Below are positions 8,226-15,933 of a DNA stretch of 64,000 nucleotides, piece by piece. Both the position numbers and the translations under genes were made by a program. The notes below the pieces were generated by a model. The model did not search any database. It was not told the DNA's origin and saw nothing but the letters and a program-made list of their open reading frames with translations. The stretch comes from Pseudanabaena mucicola str. Chao 1806 (GTDB lineage: Bacteria; Cyanobacteriota; Cyanobacteriia; Pseudanabaenales; Pseudanabaenaceae), in NCBI RefSeq assembly GCF_030323025.1, contig NZ_CP097329.1, positions 3,272,001 through 3,336,000 of the forward strand, read 5' to 3'. How positions within the stretch are numbered: position 1 is the stretch's first letter; the number at the start of each line of letters is the position of its first letter.

Positions 8226-9947
8226 ATGACAACGATTTTAGTCATCGAAGATGTAGAAGCTTTACGCGAAGAGATCATGGAGACGCTTTCCTATGAAGGA
8301 TTTGAGGTATTGGGGGCTGAAAATGGAGTTTTGGGGGTGCAAACTGCTAAAACCTATTTGCCAAATCTAATTATCTGCGATATTGCTATGCCAGAGCTAG
8401 ATGGCTATGGCACTCTGATGGCACTACGACAAGAGCCAAAAACATCCATGATTCCGTTTATCTTTTTGACTGCGATGACAGATAAAGCGGATATGCGCCA
8501 AGCGATGCAGTTGGGGGCAGATGACTACCTTACCAAACCATTTACATCTTCAGAACTACTAGGGGCGATCGCCTCAAGATTACAGAAATACAACTCTGTG
8601 AGGGAGCATTATTACGATGAAATCAAAGCTGTTGGTGCAAGATTTGAGTATTTGTCTCACCATGATGCACTAACACAGCTACCTAATCGGGTTTTGTTTC
8701 ATGAATCTTTAACTCAAGCAGTCCTGCATGCCAAAATCAATAATAAGTCCCTCGCTTTACTCTTCTTAGATATGGATAACTTTAATGTCATTAACAATAC
8801 TCTTGGTAATGATATTGGCGACCAATTGTTCAAAGCGATCGCGGAACGACTGAGGCGCTATACGGCTCCCTGCGATATGGTAGCTCGCATACAGGGCGAT
8901 GAGTTTGCGATGATCATCTCTGATGTATCTGATCCGATGAGCATCAAAATTGAAAGTCAAAAAATTTTAGATTTATTAAGTCGTCCCTATAATCTGTATG
9001 GGCATGAAGTTTTTATTACCAGTAGCATTGGCATTACTATTTTTCCCGATGATCACCAAGAAGCCGATGGACTAATCAAAAATGCGGAACTTGCAATGTA
9101 TTACGCCAAAACCCATGGCAGAAATAGCTACAAGTTATATAGTTCAGAGCTAAATATCCAATCTGCGGAGTATATGGCTTTAGCCAACAGCCTTCATCGG
9201 GCACTTGATCGCAATGAGTTTCGAGTGTTTTATCAACCTCTAGTTGATCTACAGTCAGGACAAATCGTTGGCGCTGAGGCTCTAGTAAGGTGGCAACATC
9301 CAGATCTAGGAATCATAATGCCTAGTAAGTTTATTCACATTGCTGAGCAGACAGGATTGATTCTGCGTTTAAGTGAGTTAATTCTTCGTGAAGTTTGTGA
9401 ACAGATGCGATCATGGAGAGAACTGGGTATCAATTATGGTTTTGTTGCTGTTAACTTATCAGGTCAGCATTTTCGTCCAGATAATAACTTACCCGAAGTC
9501 ATCGGCAAGATTTTGCAAGAAAGTAATACTGAACCGCAATATTTAGAACTAGAGATCTCCGAAAGGATCATCATGCAAAATGCAGAATCTACGATTAGTG
9601 TGTTGTCACAATTGCAAACTATGGGTGTCAAAGTAGCGATCGATGATTTTGGTACTGGCTATTCTTCACTTAGCTATCTCAAACATTTTCCTGTGAATAC
9701 CCTCAAAATTGATCGTTGCTTTATCCAAGATGTCACTAAAGATAGTCACGATGCCACAATTTCTTTAGCAATTATTGATCTTGCCCACAGTTTGTCATTA
9801 CAAGTTAGTGCTAAAGGGGTAGAAACTAGGGAACAAATGCAGTTTTTAAAAGATCATGGTTGCGATCAAATGCAGGGATATTTCTTTAGTCCATCCTTAC
9901 CTGCGGCTGAGTTTGAAAAGATGTTAATTGATGGTAAAACTTTGTAA
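8226..9947 (+). CDS. Response regulator REC-GGDEF-EAL with altered catalytic motifs
   Basis: A 573-residue protein from ATG 8226 (a GTG at 8169 is an alternative start). REC comes first, with phosphoacceptor D52 in CDIAMPELDGYG and a K in YLTKPF. The GGDEF domain follows, with its signature changed to QGDEF (Q223). The EAL domain comes last, with E351 in GAEALVRW, the IDDFGTGYSSLSYL loop and K494 in LKIDR. The glutamate of the usual EGVE motif is a lysine, K530 (SAKGVET), at the exact +36 spacing from K494 that the general-base glutamate has in RocR and BlrP1. Phosphodiesterase activity is therefore doubtful; cyclase activity is uncertain. It may act as a c-di-GMP sensor or regulator. It is co-transcribed with the LOV/GAF kinase. 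Confidence 0.9.
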   Translation: MTTILVIEDVEALREEIMETLSYEGFEVLGAENGVLGVQTAKTYLPNLIICDIAMPELDGYGTLMALRQEPKTSMIPFIFLTAMTDKADMRQAMQLGADDYLTKPFTSSELLGAIASRLQKYNSVREHYYDEIKAVGARFEYLSHHDALTQLPNRVLFHESLTQAVLHAKINNKSLALLFLDMDNFNVINNTLGNDIGDQLFKAIAERLRRYTAPCDMVARIQGDEFAMIISDVSDPMSIKIESQKILDLLSRPYNLYGHEVFITSSIGITIFPDDHQEADGLIKNAELAMYYAKTHGRNSYKLYSSELNIQSAEYMALANSLHRALDRNEFRVFYQPLVDLQSGQIVGAEALVRWQHPDLGIIMPSKFIHIAEQTGLILRLSELILREVCEQMRSWRELGINYGFVAVNLSGQHFRPDNNLPEVIGKILQESNTEPQYLELEISERIIMQNAESTISVLSQLQTMGVKVAIDDFGTGYSSLSYLKHFPVNTLKIDRCFIQDVTKDSHDATISLAIIDLAHSLSLQVSAKGVETREQMQFLKDHGCDQMQGYFFSPSLPAAEFEKMLIDGKTL

Positions 9948-9978
9948 TTCTGCACTTGAATTAGAGATTTCTAGGATT

Positions 9979-10057
9979 GGTAGTGCTGCAAAGTAATTTT
10001 TTTAGTAATTGTGTTGCGGGCGCGAAGCATCGGCAACACAATTACATTGCATGACTA
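9979..10057 (+). repeat. Dispersed palindromic repeat R1, copy 1
   Basis: A block of about 79 bp shared with 21041-21119 almost base for base; a shorter inverted copy is at 29257-29316. The centre is a long hairpin, TAATTGTGTTGCGGGCGC against its imperfect complement. This copy carries changes on the right arm (CATCGGCAACACAATTA). It lies 32 bp past the response regulator stop codon. Confidence 0.75.
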
Positions 10058-10372
10058 TCCTAGGATTTTCCTTTTTCCTTCAAGCTTTTGGGGAGTTTAA
10101 AAATAATATCTAAGTAATCCCTACAAATTACAGACTTTTGTATGTGGAAGCGCACAATGTAGGATTGATATAGAATTAATAATCTTCAGATTGGCAGTTT
10201 GTTGACTCCATTCTCAATAATTATAAAAAGATTTTACTTCGATATGATTCCTGAAAATGCTTTTCTTATTGTGATCACAGCCATCAAAGTTCATTTAACT
10301 CAAATTAAATTGGGGATTTTATTAGGTATGCAAGCGAGTAAAATTTTGTAGAGTTCTTTCAAACAATAATTC
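10058..10372. other. Intergenic region upstream of gmd
   Basis: A 315-bp AT-rich stretch with no supported gene. A 10-bp palindrome TGTGATCACA lies at 10269-10278, but it lacks the 6-bp spacer of a CRP site. The gmd promoter should be here; no clear -35/-10 pair was found. Confidence 0.4.
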
Positions 10373-11443
10373 ATGAGTACATCTAAACGCGCTTTAATTA
10401 CGGGCATTACTGGTCAAGATGGATCTTATTTATCAGAACTTTTACTAGCTAAAGGATACGAAGTTCATGGCATTATTCGTCGTTCTTCAACGATCAATAC
10501 CGATCGCATTGATCATATGTATCAGGATCCGCACCTACCAGAAACAAAATTATTCTTGCACTATGGCGATTTAACTGATGGCACAACATTAGGGCGTATT
10601 TTAGAAGCAGTTCAACCTCATGAAGTCTATAACCTCGGAGCACAGTCCCATGTTCGTGTTAGTTTCGACTCTCCTGAGTATACCGTTGATGCTGTAGGCA
10701 TGGGGACTCTGCGATTACTAGAGGCTCTGCGCGATTATCAGCAACGTAATGATACAGAAATTCGCTTTTATCAAGCGGGATCTTCGGAGATGTATGGGCT
10801 AGTACAAGCTGTCCCCCAAAGTGAAACAACACCTTTTTATCCTCGCAGTCCTTACGCTTGCGCTAAGGTATATGCTCATTGGCAAACGGTAAACTACCGC
10901 GAATCCTATGAATTGTTCGCTTGCAATGGCATTTTATTTAACCATGAGTCTCCAAGACGCGGAGAAACTTTTGTTACACGTAAAATCACTAGAGCGATCG
11001 CGCGGATCCTTGCAGGTCAACAGAAAAGACTGTATCTAGGTAATCTAGACTCTAAACGTGACTGGGGCTATGCCAAGGACTATGTTGAGGCAATGTGGTT
11101 AATGTTGCAGCAAGAACGACCCGATGACTACGTGATTTCGACAGGTGAAACCCACTCCGTGCGAGAGTTTCTCGAAGAATCCTTTGCCTATGTTAATCTC
11201 AAATGGGAAGACTATGTAGAAATTGATCCCCGTTATTTCCGACCTGCGGAAGTTGATCTCTTATTAGGTGATTGCACTAAAGCAAAACAAAAACTGGGTT
11301 GGGAACCCAAAGTAACCTTTAAGGGATTAGTTGAACTAATGGTTGATGCCGATTTAGAAGCATTGGGCTTGCCTAATCCTAAAGGTACTGAAGCACAGGA
11401 CATTGCGACCTTGAGAAAAGCTGGACAGGCTGCTACTTGGTAA
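10373..11443 (+). CDS. gmd: GDP-mannose 4,6-dehydratase
   Basis: A 356-residue extended short-chain dehydrogenase that converts GDP-D-mannose to GDP-4-keto-6-deoxy-D-mannose. The N-terminal Rossmann motif is [10 protein letters not shown]. The active site shows SSEMYG followed by the [10 protein letters not shown] tyrosine-lysine pair, and [16 protein letters not shown] is the family signature for the nucleotide-sugar site. The length is normal. It is followed 67 bp later by fcl, the next enzyme of the same pathway, so the two form an operon for GDP-L-fucose, used in cell-surface polysaccharides. The ATG at 10373 gives the expected N-terminus. No glycosyltransferase lies beside the pair. Confidence 0.96.
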   Translation: MSTSKRALITGITGQDGSYLSELLLAKGYEVHGIIRRSSTINTDRIDHMYQDPHLPETKLFLHYGDLTDGTTLGRILEAVQPHEVYNLGAQSHVRVSFDSPEYTVDAVGMGTLRLLEALRDYQQRNDTEIRFYQAGSSEMYGLVQAVPQSETTPFYPRSPYACAKVYAHWQTVNYRESYELFACNGILFNHESPRRGETFVTRKITRAIARILAGQQKRLYLGNLDSKRDWGYAKDYVEAMWLMLQQERPDDYVISTGETHSVREFLEESFAYVNLKWEDYVEIDPRYFRPAEVDLLLGDCTKAKQKLGWEPKVTFKGLVELMVDADLEALGLPNPKGTEAQDIATLRKAGQAATW

Positions 11444-11510
11444 TTGCCTCTAAACAATTTGGCAATTCTTCTAATTTTTCATAAATCATTCCTATTTCCC
11501 AGAAATTTTT

Positions 11511-12482
11511 ATGCCAGAATCTCAAGCAAATTTTCAACTCAAGCCAGATCACTTCAAGAATCAAAAAATTCTCGTCACGGGTGGTGCAGGCTTTCTGGGC
11601 AAGCAGGTGATCGCCCAACTAGTTGCCACAGGTGCAAATCCAGATTTAATTACTGTACCTAGATCAAAAGAGCATGATTTGCGATCACTAGCAGTTTGCG
11701 AACAAGTCGTTCAAGGGCAAGATTTAATCATTCACCTTGCTGCCCATGTTGGTGGCATTGGGCTCAATCGCGAAAAACCAGCAGAATTGTTTTACGACAA
11801 CTTGATAATGGGTGTGCAATTAATTCACTCGGCATATCAAGCAGATGTCCAGAAATTTGTCTGTGTTGGCACAATCTGCGCCTATCCGAACTTTACTCCC
11901 ATTCCCTTCAAAGAATCCGATCTTTGGAATGGCTATCCTGAAGTTACAAATGCTCCCTATGGGGTAGCCAAAAAAGCATTGCTTGTACAACTACAGTCCT
12001 ATCGTCAGCAATATGGGTTTAATGGCATTTACCTACTACCAGTGAACCTATATGGACCTGAGGATAATTTTGACCCACGTAGCTCCCATGTGATTCCTGC
12101 ACTGATTCGTAAGGTTTATGAGGCTCAACAAAGGGGCGATCGCACAATTTCGGTATGGGGTGATGGTACACCGACTAGAGAGTTTGTCTATTCTGAAGAT
12201 GCGGCACGTGGCATTGTGCTAGCTTCAGGTCTTTATAACGAATCTGAGCCAGTCAATATTGGCACTGGTTCTGAAATTTCGATCAAAGACTTGATTCATT
12301 TAATTGCCGAGTTAATGGGTTATGATGGCGAGATTATCTGGGAAACAGACAAGCCCAATGGTCAGCCCCGTCGTTGTCTTGATGTCGAACGAGCCAAACA
12401 AGCCTTTGGATTCACTGCTCAAATCAGTTTTCGCCAAGGTTTAAACCAAACAATCGATTGGTATCGCCAGCATGCTGCATAA
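11511..12482 (+). CDS. fcl: GDP-L-fucose synthase
   Basis: A 323-residue epimerase/reductase that turns the Gmd product into GDP-L-fucose with NADPH. The Rossmann motif is [11 protein letters not shown], and the catalytic tyrosine and lysine are in [28 protein letters not shown] is the characteristic family segment, here with the usual arginine and phenylalanine. The first 15 or so residues ([15 protein letters not shown]) extend slightly beyond the shortest homologues; no better downstream ATG precedes the Rossmann strand. It shares strand and pathway with gmd. Confidence 0.95.
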   Translation: MPESQANFQLKPDHFKNQKILVTGGAGFLGKQVIAQLVATGANPDLITVPRSKEHDLRSLAVCEQVVQGQDLIIHLAAHVGGIGLNREKPAELFYDNLIMGVQLIHSAYQADVQKFVCVGTICAYPNFTPIPFKESDLWNGYPEVTNAPYGVAKKALLVQLQSYRQQYGFNGIYLLPVNLYGPEDNFDPRSSHVIPALIRKVYEAQQRGDRTISVWGDGTPTREFVYSEDAARGIVLASGLYNESEPVNIGTGSEISIKDLIHLIAELMGYDGEIIWETDKPNGQPRRCLDVERAKQAFGFTAQISFRQGLNQTIDWYRQHAA

Positions 12483-12630
12483 GTTTTAGGTTTACCCATA
12501 TGAGCAAAAAACATCAAAAAAATTAGTTTTTTTACGATGTCATCTCTTGCATATGTACCAAGCTTTGGTATGATTAGAATCCGCACGATGAAATAAGTAG
12601 TTTACTAAAACTTGCTACGACATCAAGCGA

Positions 12631-12717
12631 GGAGAGATGGCCGAGTGGTTGAAGGCGCAGCACTGGAAATGCTGTTTAGGGGAAACTTTAACGAGGGTTC
12701 GAATCCCTCTCTCTCCG
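12631..12717 (+). tRNA. tRNA-Ser (anticodon GGA)
   Basis: An 87-nt cloverleaf. The acceptor arms GGAGAGA and TCTCTCC pair fully with discriminator G at 12717. The anticodon loop CTGGAAA sits on a CAGCA/TGCTG stem, giving anticodon GGA. A long variable arm (about 12658-12696 region) marks a class II serine tRNA, and the T arm carries GGTTCGAATCC. No CCA is encoded. Confidence 0.96.
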
Positions 12718-12720
12718 TTC

Positions 12721-12753
12721 AAAAATGACCTACGCTTAGCGTAGGTCATTTTT
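12721..12753. terminator. Bidirectional terminator behind tRNA-Ser
   Basis: A perfect 15-bp hairpin (12721-12735 and 12739-12753) with a TTA loop, starting with A5 and ending in T5. It serves tRNA-Ser and the convergent CHAT gene, whose stop codon overlaps the T tract. The apex reads GCTTAGC, like other terminators in this window. Confidence 0.85.
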
Positions 12754-14213
12754 TAGAGCCAATTGCCAACTAGAATAAAAGAAGCCCAAAAGTATGGATG
12801 CTTCAAATTGATGTCAACAGAAGCTTGATTTACGGGTATTGCTGGCAAATTACGAATCCCTTTGATCTTTCCTCCTTCAATTATTACTCTGCCTTCTAAG
12901 AGATCTAATTGTGCTTGCTGAATAGCGATCGCTTTACTCTTCACGTTAGGATAGTAGTTGTAAAAATTCAACATTAACGGTGTTGTACCTGCATCACTTA
13001 CTGCCCATAATGATGCGAGGACACTTTTAGCCCGATAAATTAATGCTGTTCCACTAAGTCCCAAATTTTTTCCTACTGCAGTCTGACATGCGCTTAGAGT
13101 CAACATTTCAATTGGCTCTTCTCCCAGTCTGATTGTGCGAAGATCACTTAATTTAAGTCTCTCATTCCAAAATTGAATAAATGCTCCGTCTACGCTATCG
13201 CTTAGGAATTGAGCATGGGAAGCTATATGCACAATTCCATAGTTTTTTGAATTTTGCTGCTTCTTAAGATTTTCAATTGTAAATTTCTCATCAAGAAATA
13301 GATCTGAATTTTCAGCTAAGATTTTTGACGTAATCAGCCTAGTTTCCACTTCTACGTTCGGCAAAGCTACAAAATCTTTGGTAGCTTTTGTTAATCCCAT
13401 GGCGAGTATTTTTGAGTTGCGGCGATCAGGAATTTTCAAATTTGCTAATCCCATTGATGGCACTGCTGCTATGGCATATTTCTGAACTAAAAATTGCTTT
13501 CCATCATGCAATGCTCCTATGGGAATTGCCCGCAATATTCCATCCATCACGAAAATTAAAGTTTTAACTTCTGCATCTTTTAAGTCGCTATCAAGTGGGC
13601 GAATGATCCAGTTATATAGTTGCTGAGATGACTCTAGGTAGTCATTGCTACTAGGATCACGTATGGAATCTAAGAAGTTCTGGACTGTTTCTGTTAGTTC
13701 AACCTGCTTAACATTAGGAATAACTTTATGGATTTCTTTGCCAGAAGGAGGAATAGTGATAAGCTCAATACGATCATCATAAATAATTGGATAAATTACC
13801 CAAGACTGACTATCAGTAATTTTTGATGCTCTTTGTAGATCTTCTTGGATGGAATTAAAGCTAATCGTAGGGATTGAAGAATTGCAAGCGCCAGAATACG
13901 CACATACTGATCTAGTTCGCTCTCCATCAATCTTGTTAATGTCAATATTCACTTCAGTTTGAGTTGATTCACCATTGTTGCAAAATATTCCACCTAATAG
14001 TTCATCACAAGAAGGTTTCAAAATTGGCTTGTTTACATTAGTGGGGTTTGTAGGCGCAGTAGGAATAAGTGGTGGTGGCGAAGGAGATGGAGATGGTGAT
14101 GGAGATTGTGCTATGCGGGAAGGAACAAATGGTGGAGATGGAGATGGTGATGGCGATGGTGATGGTGATACTATGTAAGAAGGAACAGATGGCGCTAGGA
14201 AAGGAAATATCAT
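12753..14213 (-). CDS. CHAT-domain (caspase-like) protein with proline/serine N-terminal linker
   Basis: A 486-residue protein. Residues 16-49 are two runs of Ser-Pro repeats, then a unique cysteine-containing region (70-115) precedes the CHAT domain. The likely catalytic pair is H333 in HIASHAQF and C376 in LSACQTAV, and the family ending HPYFWASFILVGNW is present. CHAT proteases are caspase-like (separase/gingipain clan) and in cyanobacteria usually carry TPR repeats or act as effectors of multi-gene systems. Here no TPRs are present and no obvious partner is next to it. The start ATG at 14211-14213 gives no signal peptide, so an N-terminal loss upstream is possible. The segment between C376 and SVLASLW is a little shorter than usual. 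Confidence 0.85.
   Translation of the reverse strand: MIFPFLAPSVPSYIVSPSPSPSPSPSPPFVPSRIAQSPSPSPSPSPPPLIPTAPTNPTNVNKPILKPSCDELLGGIFCNNGESTQTEVNIDINKIDGERTRSVCAYSGACNSSIPTISFNSIQEDLQRASKITDSQSWVIYPIIYDDRIELITIPPSGKEIHKVIPNVKQVELTETVQNFLDSIRDPSSNDYLESSQQLYNWIIRPLDSDLKDAEVKTLIFVMDGILRAIPIGALHDGKQFLVQKYAIAAVPSMGLANLKIPDRRNSKILAMGLTKATKDFVALPNVEVETRLITSKILAENSDLFLDEKFTIENLKKQQNSKNYGIVHIASHAQFLSDSVDGAFIQFWNERLKLSDLRTIRLGEEPIEMLTLSACQTAVGKNLGLSGTALIYRAKSVLASLWAVSDAGTTPLMLNFYNYYPNVKSKAIAIQQAQLDLLEGRVIIEGGKIKGIRNLPAIPVNQASVDINLKHPYFWASFILVGNWL
14070..14170 (+). repeat. Hexamer tandem repeats (GGAGAT/GGTGAT) inside the CHAT gene
   Basis: Two clusters of 6-bp units, at about 14073-14108 and 14131-14169, are mainly GGAGAT and GGTGAT. 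On the coding strand they specify alternating serine and proline. Such arrays change length by slippage without shifting the frame, so the linker is probably variable between strains. Confidence 0.8.
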
Positions 14214-14400
14214 AAACTTACAACATCTAGCTAATTACTGTTATATCTCTACTACAAATATATAGCAGTTCTAAATAATTTGTAGATCGTTAGATTTATA
14301 GAAAAGTTCCCTTTTGAGGTATGCTTCCATAAAGTATCTAAAATTGACATTAGGACTTACTTACATATTGAGTAAATGTAGCATCGACTAATTTCTGTGG

Positions 14401-14439
14401 CTATCCTAAATGGTTTATGGAACACACTATTTAGGATAG
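14401..14439. repeat. Palindrome next to the insertion sequence
   Basis: CTATCCTAAAT (14401-14411) is the exact inverse of ATTTAGGATAG (14429-14439). The insertion sequence begins at the next base. The same CTATCCTA word occurs near 10053 and 20921, so the IS may have entered a dispersed palindromic repeat. Confidence 0.6.
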
Positions 14440-15695
14440 CTGAGATCTTGCACCATTCTAAAAAGGGGTTGCAAAAAGACGAGAGATGTGAAAAAAAGGG
14501 CGTAGTACTAATTTAAATAACGATATGGAAAGCATCGTTAAGCACGCCCAAAGGTTAGTTTATAGCCTTCTGAGCTTTATGCCTAGTGTGTATCAAAAAG
14601 CCAGTCTGAATGCGATATTGGGACTATTTCTCGAAGCGCAGGGACATCCTTTACCTCAACATACGCAAGTAAAATCAGCCAGTTCGTTAAGTCGGTTTCA
14701 AAATCACTATAACTGGTCTACGCGGTCAGTGATTCGGATAACCCGTCAGATCATCTTAGAGCAAATCGCTCAGCATCGACCATACAAAGGGAGTCCATTG
14801 AAGATCTTGATTGACTTGACCACATTGACAAAATGCGGCAAGTTTTTGCATCTAAATACCTCGACGGCTGACGGCTCAGCCCCATGGGTAAGGATGCTCA
14901 ACGGTAAGCGAGGACTTCATCTAGTCTTACTTTATCTAGTCTACGGTGAGTGGCGAATACCATGGAGTTTTAGAGTGTGGCGCGGCAAGGGATATGCGAG
15001 TCCATCAGACTTAGCTTGTAAATTGTTGGGAACAGTGCCAAAGCGATTAACCCAAGGCAGGAAAGTAATTGTTCTTGCTGATACTGAGTTTTGCACAGTC
15101 AAGTTTTTAAATACAGTCCGAGCAAAGGCTTGGCGAGTTGTTGTGGGCATACGCTGCAATCGTAAGCTTCAAGATGGGCGTTCGGTCAAACAACTTTATC
15201 GTCATGGCAAACGGGGGCAACAAGTTTTACTCGAAGGGCTAAGTACCACATTTACCATCTCTTGGTTCTGGCTCAAAAGAGCTGATAGCAAACGAGAGTT
15301 ACGCTTTGTGATTTCTTCTCATCCTTATTCGGGTGCTTATCTGGTGATGTTGGGTCGTAAGCGTTGGGCGATTGAGGGATTTTTCAAAACCATTAAACAT
15401 CGCTTTGGTTTACATTGTTTTGGGCAGTCTACAAAACTTGGAGTTTTTCGTTGGCTAATTCTATCTCTGATTGCTTATCTTTTGGCTCACTGGAGTACTC
15501 AATGGTCGCCACCTCCTGTCTTGGACTGGAAGGCTGCCTCTGATTTGACACTTTCTGTTTTATTCCCTTCTGTCCTTTGGTTAAAACTCCTCCGATACAT
15601 CCGAATTAATGCTGATATTGCTGCTCGTTATGGTTTTAAAATTGTTCTCAAACCCATTCCTACTTAAAGCTTTTGGGAATGGTGCAAGATCTCAG
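14440..15695 (+). mobile_element. Complete DDE insertion sequence with 19-bp terminal inverted repeats
   Basis: Perfect 19-bp inverted repeats lie at 14440-14458 (CTGAGATCTTGCACCATTC) and 15677-15695. They enclose a single intact transposase gene. The 4-bp sequence ATAG borders both outer ends and may be the target duplication. The size (1256 bp) and gene architecture fit the IS4/IS701-like group. With intact ends and gene it may still move. Confidence 0.85.
14525..15667 (+). CDS. IS4/IS701-like DDE transposase
   Basis: A 380-residue transposase filling the element. It shows DDE-type segments: LIDLTTLTKCGK (first Asp), VIVLADTEFCTV (second Asp) and RWAIEGFFKTIKHRFGL, which holds the last acidic residue in a YREK-like arrangement. 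The C-terminal tail is hydrophobic and helical. No stop codon or frameshift interrupts it. The start ATG lies 66 bp inside the left inverted repeat. The exact IS family could not be settled by eye. Confidence 0.88.
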   Translation: MESIVKHAQRLVYSLLSFMPSVYQKASLNAILGLFLEAQGHPLPQHTQVKSASSLSRFQNHYNWSTRSVIRITRQIILEQIAQHRPYKGSPLKILIDLTTLTKCGKFLHLNTSTADGSAPWVRMLNGKRGLHLVLLYLVYGEWRIPWSFRVWRGKGYASPSDLACKLLGTVPKRLTQGRKVIVLADTEFCTVKFLNTVRAKAWRVVVGIRCNRKLQDGRSVKQLYRHGKRGQQVLLEGLSTTFTISWFWLKRADSKRELRFVISSHPYSGAYLVMLGRKRWAIEGFFKTIKHRFGLHCFGQSTKLGVFRWLILSLIAYLLAHWSTQWSPPPVLDWKAASDLTLSVLFPSVLWLKLLRYIRINADIAARYGFKIVLKPIPT

Positions 15696-15800
15696 ATAGC
15701 TATATGTTCGAGTTACTATCATTAAAGGGCTTTGCTGCTCTTGAGAGTTAAAAACTATTGAGACTTTGAGTAGTACAGAAATATTTTTGGTTTTTAAGTA

Positions 15801-15914
15801 AGGGACTTGACGAGAAAAAAGGTATCACCGAGTTTGTATGGCTTCGACTTCGCTCAGCCAACGTTGGCTGAGCGAAGTCGAAAGCCGTAGGTACTTTAAT
15901 TAATCGCAAGTCCC
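15801..15914. repeat. Dispersed palindromic repeat R2, complete copy
   Basis: An outer inverted repeat AGGGACTTG / CAAGTCCCT (15801-15809 and 15906-15914) encloses a long inner palindrome (15840-15887). Each inner arm carries TTCGACTTCGCTCAGCCAAC or its complement. Related copies are at 16760-16809, inside the cobA-hemD gene, and 56334-56386. The element looks like a non-autonomous mobile repeat. Confidence 0.75.
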
Positions 15915-15933
15915 TAAGCGCAAAGCGCTGTAA

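Noticed and set aside
10269-10278. TGTGATCACA as a CRP-binding site in front of gmd
   Set aside because: It lacks the 6-bp spacer between the half sites that a CRP site needs.
12501-12560. A separate small RNA gene in front of tRNA-Ser
   Set aside because: No stable fold or promoter pair was seen; it is probably the tRNA promoter region.
13975-14178. Plus-strand open frame rich in Gly-Asp repeats
   Set aside because: It is the complement of the Ser-Pro hexamer repeats in the CHAT gene.
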